Source: Dromaius novaehollandiae (taxonomy: Eukaryota; Chordata; Aves; Casuariiformes; Dromaiidae). Taken from it: DNA of 64,000 bases. The stretch lies in contig NC_088106.1 of assembly GCF_036370855.1 (NCBI RefSeq), positions 32,936,501 to 33,000,500 on the forward strand, in the 5' to 3' direction. A program made the translations under genes and the position numbers. Below are positions 10,901-22,900 of the stretch, piece by piece. Under the pieces are notes generated by a model. That model did no database searches and was not told the DNA's origin. It saw only the letters and a list, made by a program, of their open reading frames with translations. How positions within the stretch are numbered: position 1 is the first letter of the stretch; the number at the start of each line of letters is the position of its first letter.

Positions 10901-13900
10901 CTTCATCACTAACTGCAACCCCTCAGAAACCTTCCCAGAGTTTGTCAGCATCCCCAGCAGACCTAACCCCTCAGCCTGCCACTGAGGCTGTCGTTGGGCA
11001 GAAGGGTGACACAGATGCCAACCCCATGTCAATCAATGAGGTCATCATGTCGGCCTCGGGAGCTTGCAAACTCATTGACTCGCTCCACTCGTACTGTTTC
11101 TCCTCCAGGCAAAGCAAAAGTCAGGTGTGCTGCTTGCGTGAACAGGTAGAAAAGAAGAATGGAGAGTTGAAACTTTTGAGGCAGAGGATCAGTCGCTCTG
11201 ATAGTCAAGTCAGGAAGCTGAAAGAGAAGCTAGATGAACTGAAGAGGATCAGTTTCCCTTACTTGAACAGTCTGCTATCACAGGACTGTGGTCAGTATCT
11301 CCAGTATCTTTATATTGAGGCAGAATTCAGCATTTTGTTAAAAGTAAGAGGCTGTTTAAGTTAGAGATAATAAAGATGTGATGGGTACGTTTTTTGAGGA
11401 AGAAGTAGTAGCTTTTATTAGACCAACAGGTGCAGGTGAAAGAACTAGGTTTTGAGGCATGCCTGCCATTTCTCATATCCCAAAAGCCTATTCATTTTTT
11501 TTCCCAGCACTATCGGCTATTATAAGATACTGCTTCTCTCTCCAGACTCTGCCTCCTCTGAGTCAAAGATAACGTGCATCAATTTCATAAGGTTTCTATA
11601 GGCAGCTCTTGATGTGGAAGTCAGGTCATGGTATTAAGGACAAGTCTTCTGATGAAATTTTACTTTTTCTTCCCTAATTATTTTAACTTGTTCATTTGTG
11701 ACTTGATGGCCCCTGTTTATAATTTGTCTTTCTTTGGAGAATGTCTGTGAAATTTGCCAATGTATTAATGAGCTGTCATGAACAGAAGGTATCTGGGAAA
11801 CTCATCATAATCTTCCATACTGATGTAAGAAGTACTTACGGTCTTACCTTTGCTATATTGCAATCAGTACTTGGGATACATGAAAGCTAAGGGCTATAAT
11901 ACGCATTGAGGATATTTTTCTTGACTGAAATACTGCATTCAGTTTGATCATTTCCTCCCTAGGAAGGTGGAAGAAGTCAGGAAATGGATAATAAAGTGAA
12001 GAGAGATGGGGTGTGACTTCTCTCTCAGTGGAAGAAATTGAGACCCTCTAAAGCAGAGGGGAACTCAGTGAGGGACAAGATAGTGTAGAAGCTATTATTA
12101 TGGGGAAGTTGAATCAGGCCTTAGCCATTTCTATTACAAGAAATAGTCATTTAATATACTTGAATAACAGCTGATACAACTTTTACACAGTGACTTTAGT
12201 CACAGGATGTTATTTTGGGGAAGAGTTTAGTAGGATTCAAAATGGACTTGATGTTTGTATGGCAACTGAGAAAATCTAGGGTTATCTTATGATGGATACA
12301 TGGTATAGGGATTTTGTGAAGTCTAAGTCACCTGTGGATGGTAAGGTATGTGGAGAACTCCTCGTGGTAATTCTTTTTTCAGTGTCCATTATAAGTGGGG
12401 GTTTTTTTTCTTTCTTTTTTTTTTCCTATAGCCGTGTATTATTGGCCACTGCCAGAAATGTGTTTCTGTCACAGGCAAATGTTCTCCAAACTACTATTAA
12501 CACATCTACTTCCTTGCTCAAGTGCAAGAAAAGAAACCTTGATACCCAGCAACACTTTTTCCATGTGTTTTAATGTTCCTGTGTCTTTCATGTGGAAAAC
12601 TTGCACTTTGATTTGGGTAGAGGGGAAAAGATTTTATTTTATTTACTTTTTTTATTCCCATGCGGAATGGACATAGTCTTTTTACATATACCTTCTGGTC
12701 TATATTTTAATACAGTTTTGGTGTCAGGAAAATAACTAAAAATGATTTTAGGTTTCCATAATTACTGTGTGTGTGTGTGTGTTTAGCTTTGTTGGAATAC
12801 CGACAATGAAATACTGGCTACAAAAAGAGGGTGCTGAAGGATATTTTTCTTTATTCAAGTAGGCGTGTTGATTTTTTTTTTCTTCCTTAGAAGATATATG
12901 TTCTTATACCTACACGTATGAGAACATAAGATTTATATAGTAAGAGTATGTTCTGTAAGAACGTAAGAATTACATATTCCATTTTCTAAGGTCAAAAATT
13001 GGTTAATTTTAGTCAACATATTACCTCTTCTGCTGTCTTTTATCAACAAAACTGGAGACCAATATGTAGAAATTCATCATTTCAGTGATTATAACGTGGT
13101 GCAATGGGAAAATTCATGTGGATAAAGATCTTTTAGCCAGTGATATTTTTAAAGAGCTTGTTAGTGGCTGTTTTTTTTTTTCTTTATTTAATCTTGGTGC
13201 TCTTTTGCCTTATACTGTTATTTTGTGCTCATAATCATAGTTTGTGGCAGTCAAAATATCTGCTTAACTGCATCTGACAGCTGCTGGGCAGAGTCTGTTT
13301 CATGTGTAGACGCTAAAGTTGTGATACAAAACTGAACTGGAGAGGGCTTTTTGGCTTTCCAAAATTACATACAGACAACTATTATAATTATTAAGCTAAT
13401 ACACGTCACCTGTATTGGTAGTTACATTTCGGTTGTCTTAAAGCACATGATGACTAGATGATGTGATGTTATTAGTTGTGAACCTGAGATTGCGTTTGTT
13501 TCTAGAGCTAATGCCTTGGGCAAGGGGAGTGTAAGTAAAATAACTAAGTGGACTGACTTTGTGGGTTGTTACTTGTTTATATCCCAGTTCCAGTATGCTG
13601 CTGACTGGCCTGTCCTTTCTGCTGCTTGGCATTCAGCCACTTCCACAAAAACAGAAGCAGACAGATGAGCTTTAGCCCCATCTGCACTACCTGACTTCAG
13701 TATGGAGCTTTCTTACTGTATACATTGCTAGTTATTCCTATAGGGATTGCATGCTGTGCTTATCAGGCAGTTCACAGAATCCGGCCCATGGATCTGTATA
13801 GCGCGCACTGAATTTTGAAGGCTTTCTGATTTGCTGGTGTGTGCTCAGGTGACTTACACTCTCAAGCCACAGACACTCAAATATGGGATTGGACAGCCGC

Positions 13901-16900
13901 ATCGTTTGTCTGGAAAGCACGCGAGTGGGATGCCCTTGCGTGCGGCAGAACAGTCATTCCCTGAGGGTAACCCCAGAGTCTGCCATGGGGTCCTCTGGTT
14001 TCTGTTACGTGGCTCTAAGCTGGCACCCGCTAAGTAGCTCTTCAGAAGCAATGTTTTGGTAATCTCTGTGCTAAAATCGTTCTTGGCTGAAATATTGCTC
14101 CAGTTAAGGCAAATAAATTTCTGTTGGCTGCATCCAGACTACAGCTGGTCGCTAAGAGCAGACTTCTGCAAACTGCTGTCCGGGCAGTCCCTGCCAGGCA
14201 CGCTTGAGAACCGGTGACTCGGTCTGCGTGAGGTCGGCCCACAAAGTACTCGACTTGGCACTGTGCACTGAAGCTTTGTTCCCCAGCCTTTCTTAACAGA
14301 GGGATCAGCTAACTGGTTTTAGGAATATCCCTGGGCTGTTTTTTGCGCAGCTGCCGCAGTGACTTTTCCCATGCCGAACTTCCACTTTGCTTGCCTGTTT
14401 GGCTAGAAAACCGATTTCAGCTTGTTTCAAGGGCCACTTTTGACGCCCATCGACCAAAGGTGGAAAAATACTTCAGCAGAGTGTGGCTGGGCACAAAGTG
14501 CAAGGCAGGACAAGATTAAATGCATCTTCCCAAGATCAGAAGGATACCTAGGCAGAAATTATGGAGAGCGAGAGCAAGCAAAGAAATAAGGATCCAATGA
14601 CCTGCAGAAGGGAAGCAGGAAAGGGGATGCTGCACGAGGGAATGGGAGGTTCTCTGAACAGCACTCTCCTGCCCTGCACAGCCACTGCCTAACTGTCTTG
14701 TTCTGCTTGGGGGTTCCTCAGCATCATATTCCCTGCCCCCCCGTGCTATAATTGAAAAGAAATGACTCTCTTTTTCCAAGATCACATCGCAGCAACACAC
14801 TCAATTTTTAGTCTTTTTTAAAAAACTACGACTCCCAGCAGGCACTAGGATGACTTTCTTACCTAATCGTGAGATCACTTCCTTTATAGCCATCTTCGCA
14901 GTCAAGTGCAAAACATTTTCTGGGCAGCAAAAGCGCTTAGGGAGCTAGACTGAGCAATATAAAAATAACTTCAAACTATGGCCAGCAGTGCAGCAAATGC
15001 AGGTATGATTCAATGTGGTTAAAATACATGTATTTATCAGAGAGGTAAAGCTGTTAAAATTTGGTGGTTTGTGCCTATGTGGAGCCTTTTCCACACTCCA
15101 TGTTTGCTTTAATGAAGGTCATATTAAAGGCAGTAGAGTTTGAAAAATGGATTTACTTGGAAAACTATTAGGATTTTGCTAAGGACCTATAGAAAATGTT
15201 ATTCCCTTCCAATTTAGATTCGCTTTTCAATATTTGCACAAAATCTTGTAGCAGTCTGGTTGTGTTTAGTACTTTTTACAGCTGAATGAAAGCATAGTTA
15301 GGTAACTTTAGGGACTGGCAGAAGGGATCAAACATGAAATGTCTGGTTTTGTACAGGGATGGACTCCTGATGCCTCTTTGGTGATCTGTGGGATCCGAGG
15401 AAGTGTTTTTCATCAGGATGGTAATAGGCTTTTGTTTCTATTATAGAAAACAAGTAGCGCAGTTAATGTTTCTCATTGATAGTGCAAAGAGTTGTGGGAT
15501 TGCATGAGGATGCAGGATGCTATCTATACTCTCCACTCTCCTCTGTCATGGTGGGACTTAAACCTTGACAGGTCCCTATCAAGTTTAGCCTCAAAACTGA
15601 AATGTTTGTGGTGGATATAGTGGTCTTCTCAGTTGCAAAGATGGGCTGTCAAAAAAAAAAAAAAGCCTCATCCCGGGCAGACAAGGTTAACTCTGCAGTT
15701 AGACCTAAAGGAGCTAGGGACACTAAGACATTCTCTTTTGCTGAAATAGCTCCCACACAGGCAATCTGTTCAGAAAATAATGGCTGTGTTTCCAAAGTGG
15801 AATAACTGTTTTGAATAAAATTGAATTCATCCTGGGATGGTGGGTGCAGACTGCAATTTTTCTGTGCCATCTACCTGGTGAAATGAACTGGAACAGCTCG
15901 GTCAAACGGCAGGTCAGTAGAACAAGTGGGCGTTACAAACAACGTGGGAGGTGATGAGGTGAGAGAAGAGTGAGATTAAAGCCTAAGTGTATGTGTACGT
16001 AGGCTACAAGTGGGGATGAATCTGTGAGAAAAGTCATTATGAGGGAGGCTAGGTGGGCCTTTATAGCACCCGTTGCATGAACACATGCTGCTGTGCAGTA
16101 AATGCACTCGTTGCTGGATCAACAGGTGTGCAGGCACTGACCTAACACACAGCCAACTCTCCTCCTGGCTTGTTGCAGGTAATTCGATTGTTTTTAGAAA
16201 TCCCTGTCCTGCTGAGTGACTTTGGACATGCCACTTCACTTTTCTGTGTTTCAGTATCCCCGTCTATGTAAGTGCTGTGAGATCAAGTAATGAAAACTAT
16301 TAGCTGCGTTGCTGTCTTTTCGAACATCAACAACTAAATCTCAGCAGTATTGTCCTACTTCCCCTATTTAAGCTGCCTGGGTTTTTAGATTTGCTCTTTC
16401 ATGGGAGTACAGGATTTAGGATATAGGATTTGCACATGCTTTACGGTCCAGCTACTGCAGGACTGTAGCTGTCAGTTCAATCAGTTCATTCTAGGAAATC
16501 ACTGTTTGGGACCTGGTAGGTAAAGGAGATGACCCTTTCACTAGCCCTTTGGAGAGCAAGGAGGTCAAAGGGGGGGGGGGGAAGACTTTGTTGCTTTTCT
16601 GTTCCTTCTGTATCTTTCAGTGGAATGATGTTCTAGTTTTTTTCTAGGATTTTTTTTTCCTCCAAATACTCTGTACAGCTTGTGTGTTACAGCGTTTAAT
16701 TCTGCAGTGAGTCTCACAGCAAAAAACTGAAACACAATAGCTTGCAACTAGGAAGCAATGAAAATGCTAACTAAGGAAAACATAGTAAAAGATATATTGA
16801 GGTAAGCTTTCCTTGGGATGTTTGCTTTTCTGTAATAGTATAGAATTTTGAAAATATGTTTTCTCTGTGTTTTGTACTGCGGGATAACTCTGGAAGTGTC

Positions 16901-19900
16901 TACAGATACTGGAACATCTTACCACAGAAGTTAGAAAGAAAGATAAGAACATACTGGCTCTTGGTTACAAAATTAACCTTTAATATGGGAACACTTTACT
17001 ATTTTGGCAGTGGGAGGGCACTGGCAAAGTGTAAAGGGTGAAACTATCAGAGAAGGGTAGCAGGATATAAAGCCACCTTCCATACTTGAAATATGGAAAA
17101 AGCTCACAGAACGAGGCAGCTCATCCTTTCCAGAATTGTGTTAATTATCAGGACCTCACTGAAAAGTGGCTGCAAGAAAATGCCTAGCTGCTAAGCTGTA
17201 GACCCTGTACTTTGAGAAGGTGCTTCTGCACACTTCAGAGCCAGGCTGGGTCCTGCTGATGGAGCAGTAGTAGAGGGCATGCAGCACGTGTACCTTGCAA
17301 AGGAATATGTTCAGCCTGCTTTCCTAAAGAAACAAGATGTAGGTGATTGGATTGCTTTTGTGTCCGTGAGTGTGTGTGGGGGGTGTTTTGTTTGTTTGTT
17401 TTTTTTTTTTCCTCCCAACCTGTCATCATAACTTTTGAACTTTTTGGCTAATTTTCGTTGGATTTTATAAAAGGGTGGAAGTCTTGAACATTCCTCCCAG
17501 CTTCAAGAAAATACATAGTCTGGTAGGGGAGAGTGACTCCATGTATGTCCTTACTGAGGAAAAGGCTATCTTGTAAGCTTGTCATTAGACAGCAGAGAAA
17601 CTCTGTGCATGTGGCTACAAGAGAGACAAGATTAAAAAGACCCTGTGTGAGTTTGAAGCTTTAAGCATCAGAAAGGTAGCCAGTGTCTCTCGCCCTGCAA
17701 ATCATCAGACTTGGTTCTTGTTTCTTCATATTCTCAAGTATCTACATGCTAGCGTGGCTTAAAAAGTGTTTGTAAGAGTGTTCCATGAGTTCTAAAAAGG
17801 GAAGTGCATGCTCCTTCTTTAGTGAAATTCTTCTCAACAACGACACATCTATAAACCTGTTTGTTTTAAACAATGCAGCTCAGTAGACAAAGATGGTTTT
17901 CTCTTTCCTTTGCAAACTCTACTTTATTTGCTGCTACAGCAGTGTCTTGCATTTACTCACCCCAGCCATGACTTCAGAAGCAAATTTCTTTTCAGATCAC
18001 ATTTCTTTTCTGACTCAGCCTCTCTCCTGCCTTCCTTCCCACTCTTTCATTTCCACCCTTTCAGTTCTACCCTCTGGTATGTAAGGCTGCCAGAGATAAA
18101 AGGACTTAGTCCACTAGTCAAAGACGAATACCAAAGATAAGAAGCAGCCCTGTGTAGGATGTGAGCAGTGCGTGTTTACTCTCCTGTACTTTACTGAGCT
18201 CTGTCTCTGGTCCTTAACGCCACCAGCAGTCCTGTTGCTCACAGCTTTTCCAAGTGACATCCAAACGAAACGTTGGTTTCCCTGCCATCCAGGTAGTTTA
18301 GAGAAGTAGTAACTGCCCATTGGCCGTGTCGTTTGCCAAGATGCTGTGGACTTCAGAATATACAGTCGTTTTGTCATTTTTCAGCTGACTACAAACCCAG
18401 CTCTTCAGAAGGGCGGTGAGCTTACCTGCTCGAGTGCCTCCTGCAAGGCTGTACCCACTGCACAGCAAAACAACGGGTCGGGCATTGGAAACGGTCAGTT
18501 GGTTTCTCTTGGCTTATAACTGACTCTCGGGTAAAGTTATTTCCTTTGTCTGTCATTTTGACACTTCTTCCTGAAATGCTGCCAAGTTGGTAAGCAAAAG
18601 AAAATCAAGTGTCCTGTTACAGACTTCTCTGGTGACAGAAAGCATCCAAGTTTGCAATAGTCTGTTTGGGGGGTGTGGGGGGGAAAGAGCCAGGCCTCAA
18701 CTTTGTTGCTTTCTCTTGACCCAGGAGAGGGCGGCAGCAGCCTATGCTGCAGCTTCTGCTAGCCTTTCCGAAAGTTTGTTCTTCCCGGCTGTAGGGGACT
18801 TCTTGGCCTACAGAAAACTTGGAAGGAAAAGCAAAGTATGCAGGTAGCAAGTGAAAGACAAATACCTGTTGGACAGAATAGTGGTACTCTTCTTACTCTC
18901 CAGATTGCTCATGCTCAAAAAGAAAGTGGAAAGGAAAAGTAGTCCTTAGAAAAGCAGCCTAGAAGTACAGGGTTTCCTATAGCAATCTTTTGGGCTTTGG
19001 ATATCAGTGATCACTATATAAAGGTTTTTGCAGCACCAGAAAATAATGTGCTGTTGCTCAGGTTGCTTGCAACGCAGGTGGAAGGTAAGTAGAGACAACA
19101 ATAAAATATAGTCCAGTACATTGTTGGACAGATGCTAAGAGCCCCTTTTTAACCCCGTGGTAAACGGAGGTAAATGCACAGACTGGCAGGATGGCCTTTG
19201 AAAAGGGTTGCTCTGGTGCTGTAGATTTTTTCACCAGTTTCGTAGTGAGATTTCATGCTTTTCCCATGTTGCTTCACTTTGAAGAATACTTCAGGCTAAT
19301 GAAAGGTAATTAGCAGCGTTTATCTGACACGCGAGCATAGTTTCTGACTTAAACTTGCTATCTGTGGGAGAGTGTACAACAAAAGTGGTAATTCTCTTTT
19401 ACTGGGGAAAGCTTCAGTTTCTCTACTTTGTTGTTCCAAATATGGGCTCCCTGTTCTCCTTCCTTGCACAGTCTTTTTAGCCTGAGATTTGGGATCGAGC
19501 AGAATAGAACTCAGACTGATGAAGCAAATTTTTACCCACAGCATCACTTTTTCAGGTCGTAATATCTGCATGCAGCTGAGTCCATGCCTTCTAGACCAGC
19601 CAGACAAGTAGCTTATTCTTTTACTAGATAATATCATTAGCTGCAGAAATACAAACTTCTTTCAACCTCTTCTCCGCCCCCTGCCCTTCCCAGCCTGTAA
19701 GTGCAAGTCATTAAGCATATGATAGGGAGAAGGACATCCTTTAAGTATATTAAAGTTATACTCATCTGCATAACGTAGCCAACCTAGATTTTGCAGTGGA
19801 CAGCCTCATTTCTATTTTTAGTGGTCTTCCCTGACATCGTGTGGGTGGCATATCCCCCTCCTTGCTTGCATCGTAAGGATGGATCTGCTTTACTGTTCAC

Positions 19901-22900
19901 GTGACTTTGAATTGTCAGTCTCAGTTTCTCAGATTAATTTTTTCAGGTCACACCCTCTGAAATCACAGCAAATGCAAAATGTTGCTTATCGAAACTGTCT
20001 GATTAGCTAAAGAAGGAGCCTTTTAACTTTGCAAGGCATATCTTGATTGCTTCTTAATAAGTATAATGACTGAAGGTGATTTCTCTTCTCTTTCTCTTCT
20101 GTTTGTGCTTTAATCTGCATGTACCGTAGTCTTCTAACTAGTTTTACTTAGCCTTAGTCCAGAGCCTACACAAAGGAACTTCTGAACTGTCCCTGTCTCT
20201 TTTTGCACAAAGAGGAAGATAAGTCGTTGTTAATCTCTTCAGAAAATTACAGCCAAACTTTGATCTTGAATAATATGCAACCTGGCTTTCTTGTAAGAAT
20301 GATGTGATGAGTCACTTTCTTGGTCTCCAAAACTAATAGAAACAGTGCATGCTCAGTGCTTGAGCAAAATCAGGCCACGACATTAGAGGTTTAACTATCA
20401 CTTAGTGCTTAGCTCTTTACCCTGGGATTTCAGGCTTCTGCTTCCTTGCATGTAGGTGGGAGGGAGCTTTCCCTTCAAACCAGTGCTAAAGTTAAGAGTC
20501 AGAGATGGCCATCTATAAGAGTGCCCTGTGTTGGCTTTAGTAAGGCCAAGAGCAAATTTGAAAACAGAGCTACTTTCCATGCCTGTGTTTTTTACCTTGG
20601 ATCTGATGCTGCTCTGGGGAAGAGCATTGCTGACGCATTGGACCGCTTCTGACGTGTTTCTTGTTCTTTACCTGCCTGTAAGCAGCTTACAGCAAGTTGG
20701 AGAGCATAGATCCATGTGTTTTCTTTCCTCATTCTTCCCTCTTTCTCCACAGAGACGCCCCAGCTGAATCCTGTGATGGAGCCCCTCTCCTGGATGCTGG
20801 GCACCTGGCTCTCAGATCCGCCGGGAGATGGGACCTTCCCTACAATGAAGCCCTTTCAGTACCTGGAAGAAGTGCACATCTCTCATGTGGGGCAGCCCAT
20901 GCTGAACTTCTCGTAAGTCTAGAGCTTTGTCTGTGCTGGCAGCAGCTTTTGGTTTGGAGCAGGTATGGCTCCAGTGACGTTGGGTAGTTGCATTTTTTTT
21001 TTCCAAATTGTAAAGCAAACCCGTTTTCATCTACCAGATGTGAAGATGTAATGAGATCTGGCTGGATGGCCTGATTTTTTTTGTTTTTCTTTAAAATTGC
21101 TGCTAAGTTGCAGCACTGTTGCAACATGTCCTGAGCTGCACACCTGCAATCAGTGAAAATTCACTAGTCCGAAAGTATAGTGCACTTCCACATGCTTGAG
21201 CTTTTCAAAAATGAGTTCACATCTCTGTCATTGCAGAAGCAAAAGTGTACAGGATTAGGGCTATGACCGTAATGCACCATGTACTATTCTCTTGGCCTGC
21301 CAGTTTTGAGGATTACCTAGTCAGAAGTAATTGCAGGGGGCAAGCAAAGGACTCATTGGAAGGTGGGCAGAGGTAGTGGATTTAGATGTGGTAGCCACGT
21401 ATCATAAAGCAACCCCCATGCTACCATAGTTGTGCAGATAATGGCCACACCACGTGGTTGACCACCAGCTAGTATGGAGGAGGGGATTACCTGGGTGCTA
21501 GTGTTAATGCCAAGAATGGCTCTATCCTGAATGTGGGCCTAGCTATTGTTTGAGTAGATTCAGTATCTGTCTTCAAAAGATCAGTGATTCTTCAACTTTA
21601 ATGTGGTGTGCACTGTTTGCATATATTAGCTGAAAGACGTGCTGTCCTTAAGGCCAGAGAAAACACTGTTCCTGTTGCTGGTGGTAAACGTTTAATTAGA
21701 AATGATTCTTCAGGTAGTGGTGTTACCCTTGGACTATTACCATTCTGCTTTGTCAAGCTCCCTCTTACAGATGTAAATGAAGGAGCTATGATGTGGCTGC
21801 CAAGTTTGTCCATTTAAAATTTGGCCCTCAATCTTCACCATATGTCACGAAAAAAATGAGAAGAATTAAATAAAATTTTTAACAGACTGCGATAGAAAGC
21901 AGATAGATTAACTGCTTTGGCTGCATACATTAAAGTGATTGTCTTAGAGAAATAAAAAATCTGGAGGAAGAGAAGTGGCATGAGAGCTAACTGTTCAGCA
22001 CTGCTCTGATACAGTGTGTAGAGGTGCCATGTATCGGACACCCTGTGCTGTTGGACTGTTAGGAAATGTTGACTTTGCAAGATTCATTGTATCTTCACAC
22101 GGGTAACACTGTTCTTCGGACTTTGCAGGTCTGAGTGTTTCTGTAATAGGTAACTGTCCCAGCTTGCCACATGGCAGCATCTGGACAAGCCCTTCTGCTT
22201 GAGCCTTTCCTGGGTCTGTTTCATATTCGCTCTGTTCATGCCTTGATGGTGACTGATTATACAGCATGAACCCAGTCCCTGGGCAGATCGCTGAGACCCA
22301 GGGGCGGCGGTGTTAATTGTTTCCAGTAGACATATCGGAATTACAGAGCAGAGCCATATATAGAAACTGCTGTTGCGTTAGGGAGTCCTGGGTATGGAAT
22401 TAGCAGCAGCAGCTTTGAGGTTGCCTCTTCTCTCCTCTCCTCTCCTGCAAAAGGATGTGGAGTGGGAAATTTTATGAAAAATAGTATGAAAAGAGGGATT
22501 ATTCTGGAATAAATAAATTATTGATAGAATAGTCCACTAGCATGTGTAGGTATTTCGCCTGCTGTTAGTGCGTCTAAGCTGCTGTTTAATTACCAGATAC
22601 CTGTGTAGAGTTAGTAATGCTGTAACACTAATGCAATGTTGAATCATGTGTAATGTATATCATCCATGCTAAGGGTGACTAAACATACAGCTGTAAGGCC
22701 TGACGAAGAATAAGTAAGCATCTGAGATGAATTTTTTTCTTCTTGAGGGGAAAGAAATGTCTGCTCTGTTACTGCCTGCAGGAAGCAATATACAGGAAAG
22801 CAAGTTGCCAGGTTTAAAAGCTGAGTAAAGATGATATTGTAATGCCAGATATTTCCTTGAGAAGGGAGTATTTTGGACAGAGCATGGCTGCAGCATTGGT

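Larger units (their letters stand above)
11375..20752 (+). other. THAP4: THAP4 intron 2 (remainder)
   Basis: This AT-rich intron of about 9.4 kb includes a TG microsatellite (12766-12782), a G12 run (16570-16581), a ZNF143/THAP11-type motif (14825-14843) and an E-box TCACGTGA at 19897-19904. I recognise no gene or well-preserved transposon in the rest. Confidence 0.75.

Noticed and set aside
11341..11350. Strong-looking donor GTAAGA at 11344 as the exon 2 end
   Set aside because: It leaves phase 0, whereas exon 3 needs one base from exon 2. The GTCAGT donor at 11291 gives the correct phase and family length.
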